From Tribonema minus (Eukaryota > Sar > Xanthophyceae > Tribonematales > Tribonemataceae), in assembly GCA_017506865.1 (NCBI GenBank), contig JAFCMP010000534.1, forward strand, positions 1 to 64,000: 64,000 nt of DNA. The letters are read 5' to 3'. Position numbers and translations under genes: made by a program. Each line of letters begins with the position of its first letter. The stretch's first letter is position 1. This document shows positions 21,564 through 34,900 of this stretch, piece by piece. Under the pieces are notes generated by a model. The model worked only from the letters and a program-made list of their open reading frames with translations, was not told the origin of the DNA and did no database searches.

Positions 21564-22443
21564 TCAAGGCCCGCCTTGAAGCTGCACGCACGTGCAACAG
21601 ACGACGACACAAGTGTGGCCGTGTGCACAACACGCACGTAGCATGACGCCTGAGCCACTTTGTGGCCGCAGAAGTGGCATGCTCTCTCGCATGGCCAGCA
21701 TATGAAAGCTCCAAAAAGCGAGGGGCGCCAGAGCATACGTCTGCGGAGCTGCGCGTCTGTCCCGTTTCCGCACACTGCTGAAGTACCTTCTTGAAAGGTT
21801 GTAGCACAAGCCATTCTTCACTAAATTACCTAGCATAAAATCAAGAGCATCGCCCGCCACCTCTGGCACCGGGCGAAGGCATTGAGAATGTCCCCTATAA
21901 AACGCATCATGATTGAGCAGCCAAAGGCGACGCTTAAGCAATTGCAGGCACAAGCCAGATGAGGCGGCAATGTCACTGACGGTGCATTCCCTCTGGCAGA
22001 TGGCAAAACAAGATTTCGTGACCAGCTGTCGCATTGAATTGATCGCTCGCAAACCTCAGTGTGATGTGACTTAAATCCGGATCAACCCAGCAATCCAATC
22101 TGAGCGATGGACAAAGGTCCCTTGTCACTTGGTTGGTGCCCGGGTGCATAAGCGTCGACACAGACTGGGACAGCATACGAGATATCACATGCTTGAAGCG
22201 TGGGTGCGCGTACGCGCGGACATTATACACACAACCTCGTTGACGCCACAGCAGAGGAGTCATGAATCGTGCGCACGCTGAAAGAGGCAGAGATACCATC
22301 CAGAAACAGACGTGCATTGTGGAATTCAGCAACACTGTGACAAAGCAGCTGCCGACATTTGTAATCTGCAGCCTGACCGCTGCTGACAAAAACGTGCCTG
22401 AACCCAAACAGTTATAAAGCTGTTTGCCCTGTTGCCAACTCAC
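21564..22443 (-). pseudogene. Two overlapping unrecognised ORFs, possibly a broken gene
   Basis: ORFs 21973-22443 (156 codons, ending ...GHEILFCHLPEGMHRQ) and 21564-22052 (starting effectively at FAICQRECTVSDIAASSG) overlap in different frames and read as if one protein had a frameshift near 22000. Composition is protein-like (SLRLDCWVDPDLSHITLRF; LLKRRLWLLNHDAFYRGH) but I recognise no family. It could be a degraded coding sequence or chance open frames. Confidence 0.25.
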
Positions 22444-22962
22444 TCACTGAACACGTGCCATTGTGCCCGACATTGCACAGGCATCATTGCCTTCGGCAAC
22501 CAAGGCTCATTGTACGGCCACTCTGATGATGCGAGCACGCATGAACCTTGAAGATGGAGCATCAGCTGCACGAAGGAGGGTATGCGTTCTCGGGCGGCAA
22601 CCAGCTGCCGCATCTACGCCGCTGTTGGCGCATTACTGCGTGCTGTGCGGTGTCTTGTGCTGAGCATTGCTGTTGCAATGCCACTGTGTACGTGGTGTTA
22701 GCTGCCCAGGTGCAACAGAGCAGCACGTGGATTCACAGCCCCACCAGCACCTTCCGGGCGCGCATCGCAAGTGGCGACCGCAGCCTGTACATACATACGT
22801 ACATGGTCCGAGCACTGGCGGCAGCGCCGCCTGCAGTGACACCATAGGCGACAAGCGCAACGCACTGCCAAAACGCCGCTGCCGCCGCCGCCGCTGCTGC
22901 GGCTGCTGCGCACGCAGTATCGCACTCTGCCACAGCCCTCAGCCGCTCGTCACTCGGAGTCG

Positions 22963-25900
22963 TCAGACATCAGCCGCCAGCGCCGCCACGATGCCAGACG
23001 GCGGCGTAGACTGCGGCGCCTGCTCCTCTGTTGTAGACACGCTGCCAAGCTCTGTCTGCTTGCTGATGCTGTCACTGGGGTCGTCGTCGGCGGCGACGGC
23101 AGCGGCTTTGGCGCTGCTGCTGCTGCTGCTGCTGCTGCGCCGCTCGGGCATGGCCCACAGCAGCAGCGGCACCGCCACGATGCCCGAGAGCAGGCCCAAC
23201 GCGATGATGGTGAAGAGCATGCGGAAAAAGGTCTGCGGGGTAAGAAGGGGCGAGGGAGGAGGGGGCAGGGTTGAGGAGAGCATGAGCTTCATGTCAGTTC
23301 TAGAACGAACGCGCTTGATATGCTGTGCATATGTTGCAAAGATGATCGGCCAGCAGCAGCAGGCTCAGTGGCTTGACAAACTTCAGCGGAGCAATGGTGA
23401 CATGTGCCATGCAAGCGCGCTTGAAAACCCGTGAGGCGCCACGGCACTGTTTGCATGTACCCGATGCGCGCCAGTACTGATGGTACTGCAATTTGACCAC
23501 CTGCACGCGCTCTGTCTGGCAATTGTGCATCCTCCAAAGGTACCCCATAATCATGTGGACTAGCCCCCCCGCTCATCTGAGTAATGCTGTTGAGTCAACA
23601 CGCAGCTGGGATATGCGTTTGCACATTCACTTTGAAGGAGTACATTGCTACCTTGCTGGTCTGCGCCCAGCAACGCACATGCTGCTGCCTTATTCAAAAT
23701 GCTTTCCACAAACGCTCATGGCGACTGCTCTTCATGCGGCGGGGCACTCACTCTGAAGATGGCATTTTGCGCAAAGGCCATAGTCAGGATGCCGACAAAG
23801 GTGGTGAGCCCCGCAAAGAGAACGCTGGGACCGATCTCCGCCGAGGCGTCTATGATGCGGTCCCTCTTGCTGATGGAGCGGTCCTGCATTTGAAGTAGTC
23901 GACATGACAGAAGACGTTGGCAAGAGGCTGTGGCTGCACTCTATACATGCCTGTGAATGCGTTGCATACCTGAACTTGCAAACGTGAAGGGTGCGCGGGC
24001 TCGTAAGCTGCAGCATGTGGTTAAAAGCGAGCAAGTATGTACTTCTGAAAGTAATATGCTTATTCTGATTCTATCCACATGTGTGCATGAGAGCGTCAGT
24101 CGCTGCGGCACACAGTTGGGCAGGAGAGTGTAGAGGGTGCAGTTGCACTGGCACCGTTGCTGGCATCACTCACCGTGCCGTGCGCGGTGAAGTAGTGTAT
24201 GATGTGAACAGTGAGATCCATCAGCACTAATGACTTACAAAGTCGAAGTAGAAGGTATGACAAGGTGCAATGCTAGCGGCTCAACCTTGCTGGCGCCACT
24301 CACCGTGCCGTGTGCAGGCATGCAGTGTATGGCGAAGACCGTGAAATGCGTACGCAGTTACAGTATACAAGCGTGAACTCACATGAGTTCAACATTGCAG
24401 ACACCACTCACCGTGCCGTGCGCGGTGAAGTAGTGTATGATGTGGACAGTGAGATCCGTCAGCAGCCCCGCGGCCATCACGAGCTGTATTGCGGTGACGG
24501 TGTTGATGGTCAGGCCCCAGAAGTAGAGGAACGCCACAATCTCCATGTCCAGTATGGCGATGACGGCAGTGAGCATGGCTGTGTACCGCAGGTGCCCCAC
24601 GAAGAACAGGCTGTGGCACAGAGGGGAAGGGGGGGGGGGGGGGGGGGGGGGGGGGGTACTCAATGTTAGAACTCTGTTGCAACTTCTTGGCACAAAATTT
24701 GCAGGGCATGTGAGCATGGCCATGTAGCGCAGGTGCCCCACGAAGAACAGGCTGCGGCACAGAGGGGGAAGGGGGGGGGGGGGGTGCACTCATCTCTTGA
24801 TTTTTGTTGCAACTGCTTGGCTGTTGTTTACAGCAGTACAGTATCTGAAGTTTGTGAGAGCATGGCCGCGTACCGCAGGTGCCCCACACGACCAGGCTGC
24901 AGCAGACATGGGGGGTATATGTATGCTGGCGGTTAATATGCTCATCAGCGCTCAACCTCGAGTGTAAGTGAGCACGGTCGTGTTCGTAGCTGCAAAAGAG
25001 AGAACAGGCTGCTGCCGCACAACGGGGGGGGGGGGGGGGGGTATAAGCAGCACAGGGCCTGCAGTGTGCTTCAACTGTTGAATCTTTGAGGGACACGCAT
25101 GGCAATCGTCCGCAGCAGCACATGAACTGCATTGCATGCATGTGAGCGCAGCATCATACTGCAGGGTGCCTCACGACGGTCATGATGCAGCTCACGGGGG
25201 GGGGGGGGGGTGTACATACCCATACATACTGATGCTGGGCTCTCCGTGGCAGTGCTAAACTGCAACTGTATGTGAGCATGGCCGTGTACTGCAGAAAACA
25301 ATTGAATGCGCCTGTGACACTTGGCTGATCTCAAGAACCCGTTCCATGTACATGGGTCACATTAGGAGACACGAGAGCCTGTAGTCTCCACATGCCATAA
25401 GGCCTGCTAGCAAGGGCGTACATACGTAAGGCTTGCTATCAAAGAGGTGCATGAACATTTGCACGCGGTCACGTCACCGACTCGTGCATTTGCTCGTGAA
25501 TTTGCCCACAGCCGAGAACCCGCGCAGCACACAGGTCGGCACAACACTCTGCAGACCATTGCTGAGCAACGTCATGAAATGTGCTGATCACATCATTCAA
25601 TGTGAGTTTGCATTCAACAAGAGGGCATTTGCATGTGATCAGAGCACATGCAGTTTCAGGTCACCAGATCTCGGCCATGAGCGCTTTTCCAGCGCTGAGC
25701 AATGTTATTTGAGAAACCCTAGGTAGGTGTGCACGTACCTCAGCACAAAGACCACCAGCAGGCCATACATGAAGTCCAGCAGCACCTGCTGCACCAGCAC
25801 CTGTAGCACAAGTGCAAAGGTTAGGGTTAGGGTTAGAGTTGCACAGCGTCAGCTTCAGGGCCGCAATGCTGCACCAACTTCAACTTCAAATCAGTAACGG

Positions 25901-28900
25901 CACAGTGTGTGCGGGAGCACTTGCGCAAGTACCTGCAGTACAAGCAAAACTTCACTGTTGAAGTACTGGAGCGAGGAGTCCCGTGTGGTCCTGTGTGCTG
26001 TCAATATGAAAGTACGCATCCACATGCGTTGCCCACATGGTTGCAGCAAATTGAATTCCGCAGCGCCGGTCTCAACAGGCCTGCAAGAGCATGCCGAGGC
26101 CGAGGCATACTGCGCCTGCGCTGACACCATCACCACTACCGCTGCGGCACCAACATTAATCGCTGGGCAGCAGCTTTTCAGTTGACGCTAGAGTGATGCT
26201 GACTGTTCCTTCAACAGGGACAAGCCCGGCCAACGTACCAGGTCTGTCTCGGTGTTGACGTAGAAGTCCGAGAAGGCAAACGCGTTGTCGGCGATGGGGC
26301 TGGCGTACACGATGTCGCGCACTTGCAGTAACGCCTCCTTTGAGTTCTGCACCAGCGCCAGCAGCAGACGAAGAAGTGGGTCATTGGAGGCATCAATTAA
26401 GGTGCCGCAGGCGTTGCTGCTGCGCGGCTTCGGCAGCACAGGACAATCACGCCACGCTTAACTTGTTGCAAACATTTGTTGTTTAATTGGACTAATGCTG
26501 GAAGGTTTGTTTCATTCTTTAAAATATCAGAACTTCTGATTACCTCAATTCTACCGGCCTGACAACACGGCTCCGAGTTGAGTTTGACACTGAACTTGAA
26601 GTTGCACTGCCCCCGCAGCACCTCGCCAATGCCACGTGCGCGCAACGCGCTATTGCGGCCTGTGACAACCACACAGACCCTGCGCTGATGGACTAGACGA
26701 CAACTGATGGTACGTGTTGGAGCAGGTGGCAGTTACATGCTCATTGCCGTTTGCACGCTTGACGGTTACGGCAGTTACACTTGCCGGTAGACAGACTATT
26801 TATAGTACATTCACTTCTAGCAGCACACGACTGGCGTCAGTCTTCTATTGCATTTGTCCCCTTGATGTCCAGCTCTGCGGGTGTGGTGCAAGAGGGTAGT
26901 GAGCAGCAGCTGTCTACGTTGCAACAGTACGCAACGCTCAGCAGCTGTGAGCGCTAACCCTAAACCTAACCCCAAACCTAAACTAACCCTAACATAACCC
27001 AGCCCCAAGTGCAGAGCGGCATGCTCGCAAATCGAGCAACGACTGATTTGAAGTTGCTGCTGCCAGTGTCACTAGTGGAGTGATAGCCGCTTGCACAGGT
27101 CATTAGCGTCTGTTGGGGCCAATACCACAAAAAAAAACATGTCAACGCCGTGGCAGCAGCAGCAGCGCTCAAGCAGACGCGCCCCACACACACAAGGTCC
27201 GCCCGAAAGCAGTAGTTTCCGCAGCTGCCCGGAGACCGGGCGCGTATGACCATCGCAGCAGCAGCGCTCATTGTTTGTGGTATCCGTGAAGTGCATGGAG
27301 ACTGTGTTGATGAACGCGCCACCCACACATGACTGCAACAGCAGTGCTCATACTTTTGGGGTCGAGTTACAGTCAAGACTAGGTTTGCCTCCACGACATG
27401 GGCGCCTGTGGAACTGTGTGGCGACCCTGCTGATGGAGGCGCCACTCACACATGAGTGTGTGCAGCAGCAGTACTCTAATCCCCATATCAACGTTTGCGT
27501 CAGGGCAAAGGCTACCAACCTCAGGACCGTTGCAGTTAGGGCTCAAACTCAGAAGGTTTAGGGTTAGCGCTAGAGTAAGGCTATGGTTAGGGTTTGGGGC
27601 TACCTCCACGTCACCGGTGTCCGCGGAGTACATGGTGACTCTGCTGATGGACACACCGCCAACGCAAGACTGTGCAGCGGCAGTGCTCATATCTTGCGCG
27701 TCAGCACAATTGTTGAAGAAAGGTTAGCGTCAGGGTCAAGACCATCAAACACAGTAGGGTTCCAGCTTCTTAGGGTTATGCGGGTGTATTACCTCCACGT
27801 CACCGGTGTCCGCGGAGTACATGGTGACCCTGCTGACGGACACCCCGCCCGCGCCACTATCGTCGATCACGACGTCCTTCGTGTAGCGCACGTACTGCGG
27901 CTGAGCAAGGAACTCTGCCAGTGCGGGCATGAATTCCGCCGCATTTGCAAAGCGGCCTTGCGCGTTGATCGCAGCGGCGTACTTGGGGGAGGCCTGGGGG
28001 GTGGTGCGAAGAAGCAGTTGAAGTACATTAGCTGCTTCAGCATAGTAGAGTGCATGAGATCGTAAGTCTATGGACGTCTTTACTTGCATATTTTTGTTTG
28101 CGTACTTTGGGGATGCCTGGGCGCAGCAAAGCGGCACTTGAAATTGACGTTGCTGGTCGGTGGCATCGTGTTTGTGGTGGAGTATGAACATGGTTCTTGT
28201 TGCGGCAAGGCGGGAGCTCGCTTGCTGCCGAAGGCAACAGCATCCAGCAGCAAGAACACCGCTGCATCGGTGCAGTGATTGTGTGCAGCATTGAAATATG
28301 AATTAAAGCAAGGGCGCAGCAGCGAGTGCAGATGAGTGCATGATACTACAATGTGTGACGCTCTCTCCATTGGTTCATTGCCTCAACGGGATTAAAGCAT
28401 AAGCAGCGCATTGACAAGAATACGGGCATTGCGCAATTAGCTGGTATACCTGCACTCTCAGCCCTAAACAAATACTGCCAACGCGCCAAAACAACGTCGG
28501 CGGACGCACGGTGCCTTGACGACATGAACCATGGTGATGGTCACAAAGTCAACACCTCCAAGCAGCAAATGCTTCCATGCCATTCAGAGTTGCTCGCGAG
28601 GTGATGAATAGCTGCGTCTGTATAAACCCTGATCAGTGTCTGTATGAACCCTAACCTGATCCCAATCGTAAGGTGAGCCCTAACCCTAATGCTACGGTTT
28701 ATGGTACAGCGCTGTGTCGGTGACGGGCGCTTACCGCGGCCCATGCGACGAAGTCCGAGATCCAGGTGCTGAGGGGGCCGGTCGCATGGGGGTTGGCCAG
28801 CACCTGAGAGGCAGCATGCGCGCGTAGCAAGATAAACTTCAAGAGTGATGCATGCATGGGCAACGATTTGGTGAGCCAGAACTCATAGATATAACTTGAT

Positions 28901-31900
28901 GTTGAAATTTGACCTGATGCGTGTGCATGCGGGTCGATCATGGCCTGCTGGGCGCCGACGTCCTGATGTTCATAAATCTGGTTTCTGAACGCACTCCGTA
29001 ACCAGCCTGACGCCGGCGTTTGGCAGCTACACACTAACACCGGCAATCTTTGTGCAGAAGCACACGCTTTCAAAAAGGACTTGTGGACAGGCTTCATACG
29101 TGCGCGCACCTCGGGTCTGCAGGTCCACCATGGCCTTATGGCTACATGCTCGCCTTGGCAGCTTCTTAACAGGTGCATACTCTAAATTGAAGCCATGAAG
29201 ACGGCTTCATGCGCACGTGCACCTCGGTCTGCAGGTCCATCATGGCCTGCTGGGCGCACTGTCGTCGGCTACTATCCAGCGCGTCAAAGACCAGCTGTTA
29301 GCCTAACTCTAACCTCACCCTTACCCCTAAACACAACTTGATGCGCGCGCACACCTCGCTCTGAAGGTCCATCATGGCCTGCTGGGCGCCGACGTTGGTT
29401 ACGTCCAGCGCGTCAAACACAACATCAGTCTGCACCCTGAACGCGCTCTGCGTATCGCTCAACGCCAACCGGCAGCGACCGCACACGTACCAGCGCCGCA
29501 GCCGTGCCCATCGCCACACACCTGGGCGTCTTACACCAACCCAACGCCGCAGCGCAACACGCACCTCGGCCTGGAGGTTAATCATGGCCTGCTGGCTATG
29601 TGAGCAATGAAGCTTGGATTCTCAACGCGCTCCGCAACCAGCTCAACGCCTAACATTGATAAACACACACCACATGCTCGCTTTGGCAGCCTTTCACAAA
29701 GTCCATACTTGCAAATGGGACTCATGAACATAACGCCATGCGCACGCACGCGCACCTCGGCCTGCAGGTCGATCATGGCTTGCTGAGCGCTGACGTCGGT
29801 TACATCCAGCGCGTCAAACACCAGCTGCAGCGGCTGCACGTTGTCGTAGGGGAACATGTAGAAGGCGCGCGCGACCGTCACGTACTCGCGCGCGTAGGAC
29901 GAGTCGGGCACCAGGTCCAGGATCTCGAGGCCCTGGCCAACCTGTAAAGGGAGGAACACCATGCAGAGGCACACGCAGCGTCGGTCGTGTCATTGTCCTT
30001 GGAATAGATCTGTTGCGCCTAGCCTGTGCAGTGGGGCCAGTTGATGGTTACACAGCTCAAGCGGAGTTGCGAGTGCGTCGAGGTCCAGGACTCGAGATCC
30101 TGGCCGACCTGTAGAAGGAGGGACACCATGCGGAGGCGTGCGCACACGCATGAGTCACGTAATCGTGCGGTGCTGGAATGTCAATTGATAAATATAGATG
30201 CCTTGTAGCAACGGTTGGGCGAAGAGTGGCGGCTGCCCATGGTCTAACCCTAACCCCAACCCTAGCCCTAGTTCAAAACCTAACCCTACGCCGTACACGT
30301 AACCCTACGGAATGCGCAACGGCTATTCGGAAGCATGGAGGCAAGTGTGTCTTCCAGGGCGCAGCCCGAAACATGCATGCGCGCCAGAGGGACGCGCGCA
30401 CGTTGATGGCGCCAGTGCTCAGCAGCAACGTGCCCTCGCTGAGTCGTGCTGACGCGCGTGACGCCGTAGACGCTGACTGCCATCGCTCGACAGCGCACAC
30501 AGGCGATGACAGATGACAGCATCGGAGCCCAGTATAACATCCACTCGTGGAAACAAATCAAAATAATGTAGAACTCTCATAGAGCGTAGAGCGTAGCGCT
30601 CTATGCGAGCTCTACGAAAATTTTGATTCGTTGCAAAATCGAGCTCTACGATATGTTGTAATTCTTTTCCATAATGGCTATACTGCAGGGCAATGAGGCA
30701 TGCTGAGCAGTGCTGATCGACCTGCATGACGCCCCCGATGCAGATGGCCATGCTGTCATCACCACTGAGCCAGAGCCGGAAATTTTGCAGTAGACATTGG
30801 CGTTGAAGTATGAATACTACTTTCATGGGGGGGCGGGGGGGGGGGGGGTGCTGAGCGCTGCTGACCGACCTGCGTGGCGCCCCAGATGCACACGGCCATG
30901 ATGCCCAGCAGCACCATCGAGAGCGAATGATGCAGGCAATGACAGCGGCGGCACCCAGTATGATGCTACTTTCATGTGAGTGTGTGTGTGGGGGGGGGGG
31001 CTGAGCGCTGCTGACCGACCTGCGTGACGCCCCAGATGCAGACGGCCATTATGCCCAGCAGCAGCGTGCCCGCGGCCAGCGCCCCCGGCACGGTGAGCAG
31101 GTTCGGTATGAAGTGGCGCTTGAGGACGCGACCCACTCTGCTGGTGCTGCCACTCTCCAGTTGGACAGGCGGTGGCGTGCCCTGCAACGACGGCGGCGGC
31201 AATTTGCGGAGGCACCCCGGAGCCGTGATGAAGTTATACTTACAGATGATCACACAGTTATATATCGGTGATTTGATGGTCAAAGATCGGTGATTGTATA
31301 GTCAAAGTGGAACCAAGCAGGCCGGCGACGGGGAGCGTTGATGTGTACGGCTTGACGCGTACGAGCACATGTTGAACTTGAAGTTCCTGGTACAGTGGAA
31401 AACATTACGTCTACCAGAATGCAGGGATGCAGAAGCGGGCGGCGCACGCACGACTTGCCAGATGGTTGCCAACAGTTAAGTGGATGGCAACGGAATGAAG
31501 CGGTAGGAGGGTGGCAGTATATGCAGGCGGTCGGTGTTGGCTGCATCCGCGGTGGACTTGCAGTGCAGGACATGCGAGAGGCAGATAATGCTGCAGCGAC
31601 ACGAGGGGAATGGGGGGAGGGGGGAGGGTGGAGGCAGATGATTGAGGCCTTGCTGCCATGCACGGGCCGCTGAGCCACCGCTCAAGCGTCAAATGCCAGC
31701 AGATCAAGCAGTTGCGGCCTGAATCGACGACCCGCTTGTACGGCGTGCAGCGTGCATGCGCACTGCAACAGACAGCACGCACAGTCTTCAAGGCCTGATG
31801 CTGCGGTGTGCGCTTCATCACAAGGCCGCCAAGTGCACTGCGAGCGCGTGATATCACAGCTTTCCTGGCGCAAGCACACGCGTAGCTGGTCCTGTTCTCA

Positions 31901-34900
31901 TTCACTTTCAAGTAGGATATGGCCTCCATCACTTTTAGGATGTGTGCAACTGCATTGATGACAATGTTCAGTCCGTACCTGCGCGACAGCGGATGCTGCA
32001 GCGGCGGCGGCGGCGGCATCTTCAGCGCTCGCCGCGGGTGGCTTGAGGCAGCACAGCAGGTCGTACTTGCGCGCCCTCTGCCGATCAGTGTCGTATGCCA
32101 AAAGCGCGATGAACGACGGCACCTGCGCGCGCAAAATAGGGAGGAAGGATAAGCAGGGGGTGGTGGTAATGGGGGGGGCTGCAGGCATCAAGATTACCCC
32201 ATCAAGAAAGACGGGGAGGCGGGGGGGGGCAAGGGCTATGGTACATGAAGGGGGAGCTTATACAAGTGGGGGAGGGGGGTGGGGGGTGGGGGGGCATATC
32301 CCATGATCCACTGTGGGCGTAGGCTACGTGTCACACTGTCAGGGCAATCTGGCTCTGTGCGTGCCAGCACTGCCACGTAGGGTCAGTGCAGTGCACTAGC
32401 AGGGCATGCTTGATCAGATCAATAGTGCATGGTAGCTCGTACGGCTACAGCGCGTCATGGGGCACATGCAATGGCCGTCCCCACTAGCCTTTGCTAGTGC
32501 TGATTGCTCGAGCGGCAGGTGAGACGGGTGAAAGCATGGATGACCGAGGCATGCAATGCTCAGCAGGCAGCAGCAACGAAAGCCCCCTTGTGCATTTCTC
32601 ACTGCCGATCACCGAAGCTGGGAACGCCTGGAAAAGCGGATTATAGCGCACCTGTAACAAGAAGTCGAAGAGCACTGCCACGCCGGCGTAGATGCAGAAG
32701 TACTCGATCGCCGGCAGCGTGGAGTTGGCGCCCAGCATAAAGACCATGAAGTTAATAATGCTGGTGTAGAAGACACTCAGGCCGCAGCGCCCCATGGCCT
32801 CCGCTATGCGCTCGGCAGTGGGGAGGTCCTGCAAACATGCAGACGGCGCAGAGACAGAGATGATGAAGGTAAGCATGCTAGCCACATCTTACTGCACGTA
32901 TACAGCCGTCAGGATGATAAAGGTAAGGTATGTTACCACCTACATCTTACGGGATGTGTACAGCCTTTAGGTGCGGGCTGCACTGCGCGCATGTGACTGT
33001 TGGCCAAACGCACCTCAGGTCTAGGACCCCCTATTGTTGTGAAGATAGCTCCTGCCACACATGTTCACAATAAAAGCGCTCTGCGTAAGGAAAGTCGCAT
33101 AAGCTCGAGCATGTGCAAACAGCACAAGGCAGGTATGGCTGCAGTCAAACATGCAGGTTTCACTAGGCTTTGTGTCATCTTTGTCGCCTCGTGTCATCTT
33201 TGTCGGTTTATTACAAGCCACACTAGTGAACTCACATTATCGTACATACTTCAACAGCACAACATCAGGACACTTGTTCTAACAGCAGTTCACAACTTCA
33301 ATGTGTGCTACTTCAAGGTGACTCACCGGGTTGACGAGGTCGAGGGCGCCGGCCATGATGAAGGCATCATCGAGGCCGATGCCAATGAGCAGAAAGGGCA
33401 GGACCTGCGCGCACGAGCGGCAGTTACGGCAGTTACACCATTAGCAACGGGAGCACAGGGGATACCACACCACACGTGTGGCAGACACCTCACTGCAGCA
33501 GGTGACCGGCTGCAGCGCGAGGCTTGCCTTCAACTTCAATTACATGTAATGCACCAGGTGAGTGGGTGAGTGGGTAGGGATACCTTATGTTTGCGCGTGA
33601 GCAGTGTCTTTAGGCTGCCCTTCATGCCAGCCCTGCAGGTGCCTTTGAGATCAGCTCCGTTACAGTCATGCGCATGCATGTTGACAGGGCGCATACTTCC
33701 ATCATCATGAACTTGCACAAAACTTCAAGAGGCGACGCTGCGCCTCAAGAGCCCATATACTAGCTGCAGCAACATGAAGGGCATGCATCTCCAAAATTGG
33801 AGCACTGGGCGCCAGGTGTGCGCAGCACAGGTACCAGTGCAGGTGCATGTTATAGAAATTTGCAATTTTGATTTAAAAAATTTGCGATCAGCCCTAGCAC
33901 CAGCCGCTGAACTTCAAAGTAACTTCAAGAGGTGACCATCCAGGTCGTCGCGACAGCGCACCTGCTGCAGCGACGTGAAGGGCACGCCGAAGGCGGCGCA
34001 CAGGCCGTACGCCCCCGCGCCGGATATGACGATGCAGGTGACACAGATGAGGCCGAGGCGTGCGCGGCCTTTTACGCGGTCCAGCTTGCCCAGCGTCAGC
34101 ATGGCGAAGACGGCCATGAGGACGTAGGTGATGGCAAACAGGTAAACCTCGCTGTGGGAGGAGAAAAAGGGGTGTGTGTGCGTGTTTGGGGAGGGTGTGT
34201 GGGTGTGTGTGTGGGGGGGGGGTAGAGCCAGCATTCAAAATAGATAGACCTCACTGGGGGCGTAAGGGTGGGGGGGGGGGCGTAAAGGGGGGTTGGGGGG
34301 GTAGAGTCAACATTGAGGTTTTCACGGCAAAGGAATGGGCGAGCACGGCAGCGGCAAGAACGGTGAGCCCACAGTCTGATGGTAGATGCCTCAAATTAGA
34401 GGAGCAGAAGCGGCGGGAGGGATGCCAGGTCTGGCGTGAGAGCTCATACATTACGTTATAAGACAATAAAAAGAAAAAAATGGCGTATTCTTATTTTTTC
34501 TGTAAAAAGAAAAAAAAGATTTAAGAGAAAGCACGTTTTAACTAATTACCAGACTAGATCTGTGTCTAAATTTCCAATCTACCGACGATATCGTTATCAA
34601 AAAGATTTAATCTTGCGTAAACATATGAGAATAGTGTGTGTACTTGTGAGGCATGAGTTACGCCTCTCAAGCCGACGCATTCAGATTGTGCGTGATGGTA
34701 AGCGGGTGCAGAATGTGTCTGTGGGGGGTCACAGCACACAGTGCTTTGACCATGTAGGCAATTCTCATGAGCTAGAGATAAGAAGTAAGGCCTCGGTGAG
34801 AGTGCAGGTTACAGTGCGATGACGACGAGGAGAAGCTTGCATGTAATTCCTCAAGTCCTGAAGTACCAGTTCACCTACTTGGAAGGGAACTCCCATCATA

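Noticed and set aside
22667..23434. Plus ORF of 255 codons
   Set aside because: Antisense to the Patched-like last exon; composition follows Ser-codon repeats on the other strand.
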